Source: Akkermansia sp.
GTDB taxonomy: Bacteria > Verrucomicrobiota > Verrucomicrobiia > Verrucomicrobiales > Akkermansiaceae
DNA: 36,690 nucleotides
Direction: 5' to 3'
NCBI GenBank assembly: GCA_017409465.1
Contig: JAFQSQ010000052.1
Span: forward strand, 1-36,690
The notes beneath the pieces are model-generated. The model was not told the DNA's origin, made no database searches, and saw only the letters and a program-made list of their open reading frames with translations. Positions 23,951 through 33,126 of this stretch are shown one piece after another (position 1 is the stretch's first letter; the number at the start of each line of letters is the position of its first letter). A program made the translations under genes and the position numbers.

Positions 23951-26347
23951 TCATTCAACGGTCACCACAAATTCCTTTTCCACTGTTTTTCCATGTTCGT
24001 TGAAAAGTTGATATCGGAGCACATCTTCACCGCGGAACCCGGGTTTGGGGGTGTACATGACCGTTTCCTTATCCAGCCAGGTCACACGCCCACCCTGGCC
24101 GGAGGAGTCATTCCACCTGATGCGGGATTGTTTCGCAAAGCTCAGCAGGCGGGCCTCCCCACATGGAATCACAAGCGGTTGGTCCTGCGCGGTTGACGCA
24201 GATTCCGGCCTGACCAGGTAGGTCAGATCCCAGCGCGGCAACCGGAGCTTATCCAGATACCGGGCGGCTCCGTCAGATGGGAACAACTTGAAGTGGGCAA
24301 AATAGGGGCGAACATCGCGTTTCGCGGCTTCAGACAGGCCGATGAGGTAGCGGTCAATCTTCGCCTGGTCATGGTCGCCCCCCTGCACAAAGTCCCACTT
24401 GTACATGTCATCTTCCTTATTGCGAAGCCTCCTGATGGTGTCCTTGATGCACTCCCAGCCAAAATCCTCGGCATAGCCTATCATCATGCTGGTAATGGGG
24501 TACGACCAATGGTGTGTGCCTTTGGAGTCGATTTTGTACCACATATCCTGGCGGATTTCTGCCATGGCTGCGTCATCGGGGTTCAGCAGATTGCGGATGT
24601 GGGCATCATGGGAATCTTTCCAATTGAACGACTTACCCTTGCGGGCCTTCATATAGTATCCGCCCCAATTCGGCGTAGATTCAGCCCAGAACGAAAGTTC
24701 CATTTCCCAGAAGTCGCAGTGGTGCCCATGTTCGTGCAGGAAGTAGGGTGAGTTATTCTCTTTCATGGCCTGCAAATTCAGCAGGTACTCCATGTTCCCC
24801 ATGTTCCAGTGGAGCGGCCAGTATGAAATCCCCTCCTCTGCATAATAGCCGGCGTGCATGCGGAATGGGTGCTGAGGGTAATAGGCGTAAAAGTCCTCCA
24901 TATCACGAGTGTTGGTGTCCCACCAAGTCATCAGCTCGGTGGGGTTATCCAATTTCTGCAGCCCTTCCCGGTGCACCAGCAGCACTACATGCGGGCTCAC
25001 CAGTTCTCCCCAGGGCGCAGGTGCCTTTTTCAGCCGCTCCCAATCATCATCGGAGTCTTTCCCCAGAATAAATCGGGGAGCCTCCAGCGCACCCTCTATG
25101 GTGATGAGGGAGTCCCTGAGCTCCACCTCCCTGGGCACTTGCAGCAACATGAGTCCACCGTGAGGTGTCACAAACGTGTTGACCGCCGCATCCAAAGGAA
25201 ACCAGCGACTGTTGTCGGGCATACAGACAAGCGGACGCCCTTTCTCCGGGAAATGGTGCCCAACCTTCATCTGAAGCCCCTTGCCCACAAGATCTGTCGG
25301 TAATTTTACCGTAAATGCTTTACCGGGTATGGCGTAAAGCCCGACCGAGACAAACTCATTTCCCCACTTCTGCCCGCTGGAACGGAACGCCTGAGTGATG
25401 CTGACAGGTTTTGATTTCGGCGGGATGTGGCCAAGAGACGCAGCCAGACGGTGGGGCCCAAGCTTGAGCAACTGCTTGAACGACAGGGATTTCAGCCAGG
25501 CTTCTTCCATATACAGCAGCCGTTTGGCCACCGGATTGCTCACAGGAGAAGCCGGAGAAGCCACAATACCGGCTGCCGCCTTTACATAGGGCTGCATCTC
25601 TTTCTGAAATTGCGCCGGCTCCTTGGCGGCGCACGAATTCTGAGCATTCAGCAGGGCATCATCGAGCAGCTTGCTATCATTTGCCGAAAGGGAATCCAAC
25701 CAAACGGGTAATTGTTCAGGCTTTTGCGCGAGCAGTTCCTGCAGCAGGTCTTTGCTCCGGCTTTCCCGCACCACCGTCTCTTCCCACATTTTCCGCAGGG
25801 GTGCGTCCATCCTGAGCCTGAAGTGCTTTTGAGGTATGATACTCTTTCCGATTCCGGGGCCTTCCCACGCAAGCGCCACATGGTCATCGGCTATGGCATC
25901 AGCATGATGTACAACCAGGTAATACTTCTTGCCCCGCTTCAGCTGCACCTTGCCGGAGCAAGCGCCTCGCTCAAAATGGTGGCGAGGCATGTAGCTTGTC
26001 ACCTCACAAATTTTGGTCAGATTTTCCGCGTATTCATCCGTACTCAACCATAATTCCGCGGCATCATCTGCTGCCAGATAAAACGTGTATTCGCCGCTCT
26101 TCGGCGGCACCAGCAAGGCGGAGTAACGAACCCCATAATAATCCTTCCCTCGGGAGGCCGCATCAATCTTGCGTCGGATGCTGACGGCATCAGGCTTGCG
26201 GCTTTTGCACACATCCGCCAACACGGAAATACCCCCCTTAGGTAAACCCTCCCAGTATTCCGCGACAACACCATGCCGCGGCGCTTCCGGTGCCGACATG
26301 GCCAGACCCGCAACCGACAGTAAGACCGCTATAGAAACGTTTCTCAT
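23951..26347 (-). CDS. Secreted PA14-domain M60-like metallopeptidase
   Basis: The 798-residue protein has a signal peptide (MRNVSIAVLLSVAGLAMSA). A PA14 domain follows (about 25-180), with GVVAEYWEGLPKGG, SGEYTFYLAADDAAELWLS and KKYYLVVHHADA, a glycan-binding beta barrel. The catalytic M60 domain contains FLHEHGHHCDFWE: His538, Glu539 and His542 form HExxH, with a downstream Glu (about 556) as the third zinc ligand candidate. M60 (enhancin/mucinase) peptidases cleave mucin-type O-glycoproteins and are characteristic of gut mucin degraders such as Akkermansia. The C-terminal about 100 residues look like an Ig/cadherin-like domain (KPGFRGEDVLRYQLFNEHG). An ATG at 26374 would add nine residues; 26347 starts the signal peptide. 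Confidence 0.9.
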   Translation of the reverse strand: MRNVSIAVLLSVAGLAMSAPEAPRHGVVAEYWEGLPKGGISVLADVCKSRKPDAVSIRRKIDAASRGKDYYGVRYSALLVPPKSGEYTFYLAADDAAELWLSTDEYAENLTKICEVTSYMPRHHFERGACSGKVQLKRGKKYYLVVHHADAIADDHVALAWEGPGIGKSIIPQKHFRLRMDAPLRKMWEETVVRESRSKDLLQELLAQKPEQLPVWLDSLSANDSKLLDDALLNAQNSCAAKEPAQFQKEMQPYVKAAAGIVASPASPVSNPVAKRLLYMEEAWLKSLSFKQLLKLGPHRLAASLGHIPPKSKPVSITQAFRSSGQKWGNEFVSVGLYAIPGKAFTVKLPTDLVGKGLQMKVGHHFPEKGRPLVCMPDNSRWFPLDAAVNTFVTPHGGLMLLQVPREVELRDSLITIEGALEAPRFILGKDSDDDWERLKKAPAPWGELVSPHVVLLVHREGLQKLDNPTELMTWWDTNTRDMEDFYAYYPQHPFRMHAGYYAEEGISYWPLHWNMGNMEYLLNLQAMKENNSPYFLHEHGHHCDFWEMELSFWAESTPNWGGYYMKARKGKSFNWKDSHDAHIRNLLNPDDAAMAEIRQDMWYKIDSKGTHHWSYPITSMMIGYAEDFGWECIKDTIRRLRNKEDDMYKWDFVQGGDHDQAKIDRYLIGLSEAAKRDVRPYFAHFKLFPSDGAARYLDKLRLPRWDLTYLVRPESASTAQDQPLVIPCGEARLLSFAKQSRIRWNDSSGQGGRVTWLDKETVMYTPKPGFRGEDVLRYQLFNEHGKTVEKEFVVTVE

Positions 26348-26813
26348 AAACCGATTCTGACACATTTGAATCAATTATCAAGTTTTTTTTGACTTCAAAT
26401 CCTATGTTGTCACCAAATTCAGGACACGACACAGAACTAAGTCTGCCAGGCTTGCGTAAAAGCCCGGATGAGAGGGTGGAGCAACCACGAAACACCTCAC
26501 GCGCTTTCGCCCGCTATGTTACAAGTTTTCGCAAAAATCAAAAAAATCTTGAAAAAAAATGACTTGCATATCTCCAAAATCCTGTCAAACTGTCTGTGTG
26601 GTTGCATAGCTTGTTTGTGCAAGTACGTGTTTTAGCTTATTTATTGTACTGCAAATAAACATGTTATGCAATCACAATTCCTCTTTATGACGAGTTTTAG
26701 TTTTTAATTTTCAATTATACCAACGCGTAAATATCATCGGATCATACAGCAATATATCGACGAAAAATGATGTGAGACAGCCTAAACGACCCGCTACAAA
26801 TACACGCTTAGTT
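26348..26813. other. AT-rich intergenic region with repeated TTGCATA words
   Basis: No gene is seen. The region separates the divergent M60 and Sel1 genes. TTGCATA occurs at 26564-26570 and 26602-26608, and its reverse complement TATGCAA at 26665-26671, which could be regulator sites. TTGTGC (26615-26620), 17 bases and TATTTA (26638-26643) is a weak plus-strand promoter candidate about 170 bases before the Sel1 ATG. Confidence 0.35.
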
Positions 26814-28109
26814 ATGACCAGCTCCCAATTACATAAACTTCTTACCACTGCCGCCCTGAGCCTTGCGGCGGGTGTGATGCTTTTTACGGATATAGCGCTG
26901 GCTTCTGAAAAAAAACCGGGGATGCGCTTGGAATATGTAGCTCTCCATTTGCCTGATGGCAGTACAGATTTCGTGCCTAAATCGAAGTTTTCTGCCGATA
27001 CTTTACGAGGCATACAGTTGGTCGCCTCGCAGAATTTTACAGAAGGGAAAAAACTTCTGCAGCGGCAGGCTGAAAATGGCGACGAAGCTGCTCGTTGTGT
27101 TTTAGGTATCATGCAGATACGTGGCGTTGGATTCAGAAAAAATGTTCAAGCAGGATTAGAGCAGATAGAACAGGCTGCACAAAACGGCTTTACCCGGGGC
27201 TATTACTATCTGTCTTACGTAAGCGCTTTTACGCAATTTTCCGTAGAACAATCGCTGCAATGGGCCATAAAAGGAGCAGAACGGGGAGATTTTACCGCTT
27301 TGACGGAAATGGCTTCTCATTTTTTTAACATCGCACAAGGCACAGATTCTTCCCTTCGTCTCAGCAAAGAGCAAGCTCTTCGACTTGGTATGAATTTTGC
27401 CAAAGAAGCAGCCAGGCGAGGCAGTCAGACAGGGTATAATCAGGTGGCAGCTACCTGTCGGAACCACTTGAAAGTTTTCGGGAATAAGGCTGTCGATATA
27501 CTTCGAGAGTTGCAGCCTCTATTTGCTGATGCAACAAATCATTTGACTGTGATTCTGGCAGAACTTCAGCGTTATGAAGAGAGTCTGGAATTGGCTCTCA
27601 GATGTCCGGAGGACCCCAATGCACAATATATTGCGGGGACGTTATATCTCCGACATATTTCGCCTCAAAGCAATCTTCAAAAAGGATTGGAACACATGAA
27701 AAAGGCTGCTGAGATGGGGTTCCGTCCTGCAATCTGGTTTTGGATTCTTTTTTATGAAAATCCGTCCTCACAGCTCCCTCACATTTCTGGTCTGAGTCCG
27801 GCCCCCTCCGAATCAAGAAGACTGACCATCGCTCTGGCTGCCAGTGGTGATAATGCAGCTAAGGCATATTTAGCGCGATATTATTATGAAGGCTTTGGCG
27901 GTGAACAGAATGTAAGAAAGGCTGCGGAATTGTTGCAGGAGCTTTTCTCTGACGAATCCACATATTGCCCGCATGCCGAACAGTATTACCGGCAATGGAA
28001 GAGATTAGCTAGGAATGGAGATGCTACTGCACAGGAATTTATCCGAGAATTTGCCGACATCGGTGGAAAAGAGCCACCCTCCGGAATCAAAGACCCCTCA
28101 TTGAAATAA
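26814..28109 (+). CDS. Exported Sel1-like repeat protein
   Basis: The 431-residue product starts MTSSQLHKLLTTAALSLAAG, followed by a hydrophobic stretch to DIALAS, a Sec signal peptide without a lipobox. The DNA of this leader (CTTACCACTGCCGCCCTGAG, then CCTTGCGGCGG) resembles the conserved leader module of the genes at 30996-36016. The mature part has Sel1-like helical pairs: QRQAENGDEAARCVLGIMQI, AAQNGFTRGYYYLS, MKKAAEMGFRPAIWFWILFY, ALAASGDNAAKAYLARYYYE. Such scaffolds bind partner proteins; no enzyme domain is visible. An ATG at 26772 lies upstream in frame but adds a non-signal segment, so 26814 is preferred. Confidence 0.8.
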   Translation: MTSSQLHKLLTTAALSLAAGVMLFTDIALASEKKPGMRLEYVALHLPDGSTDFVPKSKFSADTLRGIQLVASQNFTEGKKLLQRQAENGDEAARCVLGIMQIRGVGFRKNVQAGLEQIEQAAQNGFTRGYYYLSYVSAFTQFSVEQSLQWAIKGAERGDFTALTEMASHFFNIAQGTDSSLRLSKEQALRLGMNFAKEAARRGSQTGYNQVAATCRNHLKVFGNKAVDILRELQPLFADATNHLTVILAELQRYEESLELALRCPEDPNAQYIAGTLYLRHISPQSNLQKGLEHMKKAAEMGFRPAIWFWILFYENPSSQLPHISGLSPAPSESRRLTIALAASGDNAAKAYLARYYYEGFGGEQNVRKAAELLQELFSDESTYCPHAEQYYRQWKRLARNGDATAQEFIREFADIGGKEPPSGIKDPSLK

Positions 28110-28282
28110 TAAAACACCACCCGCAAGACCAGGACGTCGCCAAAGCTGGGCAAGAATGCGCCCCGGCTCTCGGCCTACCCTTGCAGGTGTCTTTTTGTTT
28201 CCCAGGGGCGTTCGCCAGGTACCCTACCCGGTGGTCTCATGACGAAAAAGCCATGGTTCAGCGTGTTTTTGCTGGTATAATG

Positions 28283-29365
28283 TTACTGCAGTGCGACTGA
28301 AATGATTCCCTGCTCGAAATTGCCATGGGCTAAATCGTAGATGAACGGTATGACTTCGTTCCCATCAGGGTCGAGGAACCCGACCTTCTCGTTTTTCTTA
28401 TCTGTTTTCTTGACGAGGTGCAGACGTTGCTCCGAAAAACTATAAGGGTGGGCGTGTAAGAAGTACCCGGAACGATAGAGATAATCTGTGAGCTGAGCCC
28501 CAGTGGCATCAGCCAGCGCGTAGTTAGGCCCCTTGGAAATGAGAAGGCGTTTTTCTCCCACGTTATGAAGATAACGGTGTTTCCTGGGAGGAATAAGCAC
28601 CTGGCCGCTGGCGTCCATCAGATAGCAGAAATTATCAGATTCGATGGAAATCAGCCCATCCCTGCATTGGATATCCGGGTCTGTGACATTATCGATCAGA
28701 TGAGCCGGGTAAGGTAGCTCAAAAAGGATATTCCAATCCTTATCGACAAAGTAATCCTTGCCGTCGGGCGTTCGCATGTAGCGCATCCCCTCCCGCAAAT
28801 CTCCGATACAGGTAAACTCCGGTCCGAACTTCTTGCCGGTCATCAGCTCCACACATCGGAGCCGGTCATCTTTGTAGGTTTTGTAAGGTATATAGAATGG
28901 CCGGTCTTCTTCCCACATCCAGATGAGCTTGTCCGGCAGCTTTCCCAGGTCTTCCAGCAATTTGTCTCCATCGGCTCTTATCTGCAGGTGATCGTGAGCG
29001 TCTTTTACAAGAAAATGTCCGCCCGGGGCAGTGAGCGGCAATATCAATTTGTAACCTTTGCTCAGGATGGAGCGTTGCTCGCGGACAGACCACAGGAAAG
29101 AATTCGCCCCGGATTTGTCATTTTCATGCGCAGCGTACAAATCTCCGAAACAATGATATACCCGGTGTTCCCGAAAAGGAAGGTCTATCATCCTGCCGTC
29201 TTCGCGATGAATGAAATGAAAGCGGGAAGTTTCGGAAGGAGGCTCGTCTATCAGCATAAGCCAACCATTTGGGCAGACATGAATGCCCCAGAAACGTCCA
29301 AACGGGAGTTCGTTTCCAAATCGGTCAATGATGAATGATTCGTTCTTTATTTTGCGTGCGCACAT
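28283..29365 (-). CDS. WG-repeat-like protein of unknown function
   Basis: The 360-residue protein lacks a signal peptide, unlike most of its neighbours, so it is probably cytoplasmic. It contains diverged beta-strand repeats: FIIDRFGNELPFGRFWGIHV, CYLMDASGQVLIPP, and most clearly KVGFLDPDGNEVIPFIYDLA at the end, which matches the WG (KWG) repeat pattern G-x-x-D-x-x-G-x-x-V-I-P-x-x-Y-D. WG repeats form beta-propeller-like or solenoid structures with unknown ligands. It is transcribed toward the Sel1 gene and stands alone. No promoter was identified with confidence. Confidence 0.65.
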   Translation of the reverse strand: MCARKIKNESFIIDRFGNELPFGRFWGIHVCPNGWLMLIDEPPSETSRFHFIHREDGRMIDLPFREHRVYHCFGDLYAAHENDKSGANSFLWSVREQRSILSKGYKLILPLTAPGGHFLVKDAHDHLQIRADGDKLLEDLGKLPDKLIWMWEEDRPFYIPYKTYKDDRLRCVELMTGKKFGPEFTCIGDLREGMRYMRTPDGKDYFVDKDWNILFELPYPAHLIDNVTDPDIQCRDGLISIESDNFCYLMDASGQVLIPPRKHRYLHNVGEKRLLISKGPNYALADATGAQLTDYLYRSGYFLHAHPYSFSEQRLHLVKKTDKKNEKVGFLDPDGNEVIPFIYDLAHGNFEQGIISVALQ

Positions 29366-29412
29366 ACTGTGTATAACACTCTACCATATTGGAGAAGGAA
29401 ATCAAGGATTGA

Positions 29413-29934
29413 GGTGTGATTGGTTTAGTCTTTTTGTGGAGCCGGCTTCTGCACCGAAGGCGTTTTATTTATGCTGCACGCTTGACCACCGGACGCATTC
29501 TGTGCCGCCCGTCCTACAGCTTCCCGGCCAGTATCTCGCCCATCAGCAGTATCGACATCTACGACAAGAGTCTGTACGGGGCTGAGGAATCCGCCAACAA
29601 GTTCGAGACGGAGCTCATCCAGGCAATCACCGGCTTACCCAATATCCGGTGGTGGCATCGCAATATCGCGCGAACGGGTTTCGCTATCAATGGCTTCATC
29701 AACCACTGTCCGGATTTCATCGTGAGAACGCGCTCCGGGAAGATTGTCATCATCGAGACCAAGGGCGACCATCTGACCAATGAAGAGACACTGGACAAGC
29801 TGCACTTGGGCAGAGCGTGTCAGGAACAAGCCGGGCCGGGGTATCGCTACTTCCTCGTGTTCCAGGACAAGGATATCAGCATGACCGGGGCATACCCCAT
29901 GAGTGAGTTCCTCAAGATTCTGGCCGAACTATAA
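29413..29934 (+). pseudogene. C-terminal nuclease fragment of a type III-like restriction enzyme
   Basis: The open frame begins directly after a stop (29410) and has only a GTG (29416) as a possible start. From about residue 45 it reads EESANKFETELIQAITGLPN, WWHRNIARTGFAINGF, then CPDFIVRTRSGKIVIIETKG and DKLHLGRACQ. This is the PD-(D/E)XK nuclease core (PDF...IETKG) found at the end of type III restriction (Res) helicase-nucleases. The helicase part, normally several hundred residues, is absent and no modification gene is nearby, so this is a remnant. The nuclease fold itself looks complete, so a free-standing nuclease cannot be excluded. Confidence 0.7.
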
Positions 29935-30035
29935 CCAACGCACAAAACACCACTCAGGCTCCTCGTTGATACGCCCAGACAGGCAGCAAGACCATGACCC
30001 GAACCCGGCAGACCAAGGGCTCCACTTCGAGCGAA

Positions 30036-30190
30036 TCCTCTCCTTGCAGCTCTGTTTTTGCGCCATCGGCAACAAAAATGCAGGAAACGAGCAACAAAAA
30101 CACCCGCCGCGAGCGTCTATTTATTAGAAAATCTGCACTTTCTGCAATTTTAAGTTGCGGATTCGCGGCTGGGATGTGTTAGTATAAGTA
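30036..30190 (+). repeat. Promoter cassette, copy B
   Basis: Blocks shared with C and D: GGCAACAAAAATGCAGGAAAC, of which the first 14 bases also occur in C, then GAGCGTCTATTTATTAGAAA, ATCTGCACTTTCTGC and GTTGCGGATTCG. It ends in ATGTGTTAGTATAAG. Compared with C, five bases are inserted between TTGCGG (30155-30160) and TATAAG (30183-30188), giving a 22-base gap, so the promoter may be weaker or use another -35. It drives the gene at 30211. Confidence 0.85.
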
Positions 30191-30210
30191 AGAAAGGAAA
30201 AATCACTACT

Positions 30211-30993
30211 ATGTACTTGTTTTCTAAAAATCTCATTTATATAGCTTTGCCCCTCGCTTGTCACGTCTCGATAGCCGGAGAGGCTCTTGTGTATTTTCAG
30301 GAGGCCATGAAGCTCATTGACGTGCACAATCGAAAGGTGCTGGAAGTGCTAGACTCTTTGCCTAATAAATACAGTCACGCCCAAATGATTGCTGCATACC
30401 AGTCCATTTCTCCGGAACTCGAGGAACTGAAAAAACAGATAGTCGCTTGCAACGGACAATATAAGGCTCTCAGAAAAGAAGGCGAGCTTTATCCTACGGA
30501 GGAAATGAGCATCCATCGTTATAATCAGAAATGCACGTATGATACCGCCTTGCGGAGACTGAGTGAAAAACGCAGCACTTCAAAGGGAACCCCTATTCAG
30601 CTTCCCTTTATTGTAAGTTCTTTTTCAGACAAGCAGTTGCTGCACAAAGATACAGACAAACGAACCCGGGAATTATGGTCACAAGCTAAGGCAGAGCTTC
30701 TTGGCGCCATCGATATTCTGCAATCTATTCAGAATGAAGAAAGCGCTCAATATATCTCTATAGATTTTCTCAGTAAAGCCCTCCGTTACTTCGCATACAT
30801 CAGATTATACGAGCTGTACCTAGAAGAAGATAGTGAAGGGGCAGCAAATACGGCAGAACTCATTAAAAAAGAGCACCCCATCATCATCGATGTGCTTAAA
30901 AAGGAATTGCAAAGGCTGAATCAAGTTAATTATTATGGCAATGAACAGCTGGCAAAAACTTTACGTCATCCAGCCTTTACAGCGCAGCTATAA
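30211..30993 (+). CDS. Exported helical protein of unknown function
   Basis: The 260-residue protein has a signal peptide (MYLFSKNLIYIALPLACHVSIAG; the Cys is not in a good lipobox). The mature part is almost entirely charged helix, with heptad-like stretches such as ISPELEELKKQIVACNGQYK and AANTAELIKKEHPIIIDVLK, so coiled coils are likely. No known family is recognised. It is the first gene of the operon driven by cassette B, with AAAGGA (30193-30198) as ribosome-binding site. Unlike its neighbours it lacks the LTTTALCLAA leader. The next gene starts two bases after its stop. Confidence 0.65.
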   Translation: MYLFSKNLIYIALPLACHVSIAGEALVYFQEAMKLIDVHNRKVLEVLDSLPNKYSHAQMIAAYQSISPELEELKKQIVACNGQYKALRKEGELYPTEEMSIHRYNQKCTYDTALRRLSEKRSTSKGTPIQLPFIVSSFSDKQLLHKDTDKRTRELWSQAKAELLGAIDILQSIQNEESAQYISIDFLSKALRYFAYIRLYELYLEEDSEGAANTAELIKKEHPIIIDVLKKELQRLNQVNYYGNEQLAKTLRHPAFTAQL

Positions 30994-30995
30994 CC

Positions 30996-31460
30996 ATGTC
31001 CACCATCCCCCGAATCCTGACCACCACAGCCCTGTGCCTCGCGGCGGGGTCGGGCACGTTAACTGCGTCAGAATGGAAAAATCATTATCCGGAAGAAGCA
31101 GTTGTTATTCAAGGCGTCTCCTCGCAAATAACCGCCGATTTAGATGAATCGAGTGTGCTTTATTCTTATTTTGCAGCCGATAGTAAAATAGCGTACATAG
31201 AAGAAAGTTTTTCGACAAGTATGGTAGCCGTATGCATCAGATACCTTTTTGATGAGTCTGGCGATTTCGTTGCCGCCACCTGCCGGATATCCACACAGAG
31301 CGTCTTTTCTGATGAGTGGACACATAGCCAAATGATTCTAGTTCGAGGTCAACATCTTAAAGTTGAACGATGCGGGATAAGTGAAGCGATAGATGAAAGA
31401 GCCAAGCGTATCATGAAACGTTGCTTGGCTGATTGGAGACAACAGAGCAAGAAAATATGA
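30996..31460 (+). CDS. Exported protein with the conserved LTTTALCLAA leader
   Basis: The 154-residue product starts MSTIPRILTTTALCLAAGSG, a signal peptide likely cut after LTAS. The leader DNA (ACCACCACAGCCCTGTGCCT) is almost identical in at least five other genes here. The mature domain (about 130 residues) is unrelated to the others. It contains VLYSYFAADSKIAYIEESF and ends in a basic helix, RAKRIMKRCLADWRQQSKK. No family is recognised. The gene is packed between its neighbours, two bases after one stop and overlapping the next start by four. Confidence 0.65.
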   Translation: MSTIPRILTTTALCLAAGSGTLTASEWKNHYPEEAVVIQGVSSQITADLDESSVLYSYFAADSKIAYIEESFSTSMVAVCIRYLFDESGDFVAATCRISTQSVFSDEWTHSQMILVRGQHLKVERCGISEAIDERAKRIMKRCLADWRQQSKKI

Positions 31461-32485
31461 AAATGACCAAGTTCCAATTCCCCAAAATCCTGACCACCAC
31501 AGCCCTGTGCCTTGCAGCGGTACCCATATTAGCAGCAGAGGAGAATCAAACGGAAGCTGCGTCCGTATCTCCTACATACGAAGAGTATCTGACCGCGAAA
31601 ATCAAGTATTGCCTAGAGGTCTTAAATATATCGAAAGGTATTCATGATAAATCTTCAGCAGATGCTGCGGTTTCGCGTTGGGAAGAGGCGGAAAGTCGCT
31701 TGCACACGCACCCGGCCATAGTGTGTTATGTTGATATACCGACGAAAGAGGAGCAGGCAGCGGCGGCGGCTCATATTTCATCAATTTCTGGTAATGAAAA
31801 TATATTCAGAGAGCTGGAGGCTGAAAAAATAAGGCTGAGTAAAGCCCATTATTATAACAGCGAGTCGCTGGCCTTTCTTCTGGCCGGGGATCCGATGTGT
31901 GCCTATCCTTGTGTCCCGGCAACGCCTGATGTTTTGCAATTATTTACCGCAGAGTTCAAGATGAGGCTGCTCGCCCATGTAGGGGTGCTTAATCTGGCGG
32001 GTGGCCCAGGCTGTACGCCGGAAACGGCATGGAGGATAGCTGCCCATCCCGAGAATGAAAAAGCCATAGAGCGCTATATTACCCGCAAGGCGCGCCTCAA
32101 TTATTCGCCGGGAATGCTGGAGGCTGATGGCTTTCGATTTAACTTGACAAGCAGCGGGAGTCAAAGAATGGAGGATGGTACCTATTTGTTTCATATTTAC
32201 CGCGTTATTCCGAATTCATCCACCTCTGCTTATCAATTGAAGCAATACTTCCGCATTGAGACGGTTACGCATGAAAAGCCTTCCGTTAAATCTGAAACTG
32301 AGATTTTGTCCATCGCCGCACGCGAGTTTGGGCACGATATGAAGGGGTATACGGCGCGTTATGAAGTCCCGTACTATTATGTAGAGCTGACCGACTTTGA
32401 CGAACCGATGACGCTCGGAGGCGGTCCCGCGCTCAAAATCAACGCCTATACCGGTGAAATAATTGAACGTTATTTTACAGAATGA
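31457..32485 (+). CDS. Exported protein with a PepSY/NTF2-like C-terminal segment
   Basis: The 342-residue protein begins MKMTKFQFPKILTTTALCLA, a signal peptide that uses the conserved leader and is likely cut after ILAAEE. The middle is helical (ISKGIHDKSSADAAVSRWEE). The end reads ILSIAAREFGHDMKGYTARY, VPYYYVELTDFDEPMTLGGG, PALKINAYTGEIIERYF. The GGGPALKI-x-AYTGEI pattern resembles PepSY-type and NTF2-fold immunity domains, but neither assignment is secure. It starts inside the stop of the previous gene (ATGA), indicating coupled translation. An in-frame ATG at 31463 is equally possible. Confidence 0.65.
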   Translation: MKMTKFQFPKILTTTALCLAAVPILAAEENQTEAASVSPTYEEYLTAKIKYCLEVLNISKGIHDKSSADAAVSRWEEAESRLHTHPAIVCYVDIPTKEEQAAAAAHISSISGNENIFRELEAEKIRLSKAHYYNSESLAFLLAGDPMCAYPCVPATPDVLQLFTAEFKMRLLAHVGVLNLAGGPGCTPETAWRIAAHPENEKAIERYITRKARLNYSPGMLEADGFRFNLTSSGSQRMEDGTYLFHIYRVIPNSSTSAYQLKQYFRIETVTHEKPSVKSETEILSIAAREFGHDMKGYTARYEVPYYYVELTDFDEPMTLGGGPALKINAYTGEIIERYFTE

Positions 32486-32967
32486 CCATGCCCACCATCC
32501 ATCGAATCCTCGCCACCAGAGCCCTGTGCCTTGCGGCGGTGGCCGTAGCACCGCTTCATGCTGAGTGCTCACTTGCGTATCTGCAACCGGAGCAAGCGCA
32601 GGAAGTCATTGATATCTATCGCCACACTCCGGAGCTGAGCGCGGAGTACGAATCGAGATGTAATTGGTTTTTTGTTCCCATGCTGTATCATGAAATCACA
32701 CCGGACTGTTATCTGCTTTGCGTTGAAGTCGGTTCCGGCGCAATTATTTATTTGTTCAGTTTGGTAAAAAAACAACCGGATAGCAGCTGGCAATTGCTCA
32801 ACCATACAATCATGAGCCCCGGATACCCCGGGCGTGACCTCCGCTGCAAATTCGAAAATGACCGCTACCTCATCGAAATACTGTGTGGAAAGGAATGGAG
32901 CACTGGTTTTACCGGAAGATTCTCTCAACCGACTCGTACTTATCAATATATCAATGTCTCCAAATGA
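32482..32967 (+). CDS. Small exported protein with the conserved leader
   Basis: The 161-residue product starts MTMPTIHRILATRALCLAAV, with a signal peptide probably cleaved near APLHA. It starts within the previous stop codon (ATGA). The mature part has alternating hydrophobic strands (DCYLLCVEVGSGAIIYLFSL, then CKFENDRYLIEILCG), so a small beta fold is likely; I do not recognise the family. The remnant at 22859-23200 has a similar pattern. It is the last gene of the cassette B operon. Cassette C follows within 20 bases, so the operon ends here. Confidence 0.65.
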   Translation: MTMPTIHRILATRALCLAAVAVAPLHAECSLAYLQPEQAQEVIDIYRHTPELSAEYESRCNWFFVPMLYHEITPDCYLLCVEVGSGAIIYLFSLVKKQPDSSWQLLNHTIMSPGYPGRDLRCKFENDRYLIEILCGKEWSTGFTGRFSQPTRTYQYINVSK

Positions 32968-32980
32968 AAACTATTTCCTC

Positions 32981-33110
32981 GTCTATTCCATCGGCAACAA
33001 AAATGCTGGTAACACGCAATAAAATGCCCGCCGTGAGCGTCTATTTATTAGAAAATCTGCACTTTCTGCCATTTTTTTGTTGCGGATTCGGTGATGTGTT
33101 AATATAAGTG
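32981..33110 (+). repeat. Promoter cassette, copy C
   Basis: This copy has the clearest promoter: TTGCGG (33080-33085), 17 bases, TATAAG (33103-33108). The inverted arms CGCAATAAAA (33015-33024) and TTTTGTTGCG (33075-33084) pair with one wobble, and the right arm overlaps the -35. The intervening GAGCGTCTATTTATTAGAAA is identical to copy B. It drives the genes at 33127 and 33293. Confidence 0.9.
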
Positions 33111-33126
33111 TATAGAAGATAACAGT

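Noticed and set aside
28110..28282. Possible structured RNA after the Sel1 gene
   Set aside because: GC-rich blocks are present, but I could not draw a consistent fold. TATAAT at 28275 has no good -35 and points into the end of an opposing gene.
33005..33107. Small peptide encoded within the promoter cassettes
   Set aside because: C and D share a frame (NKMP...VYLLEN-x-HF), but A and B are shifted by single-base differences, so the cassette is conserved as DNA and not as protein.
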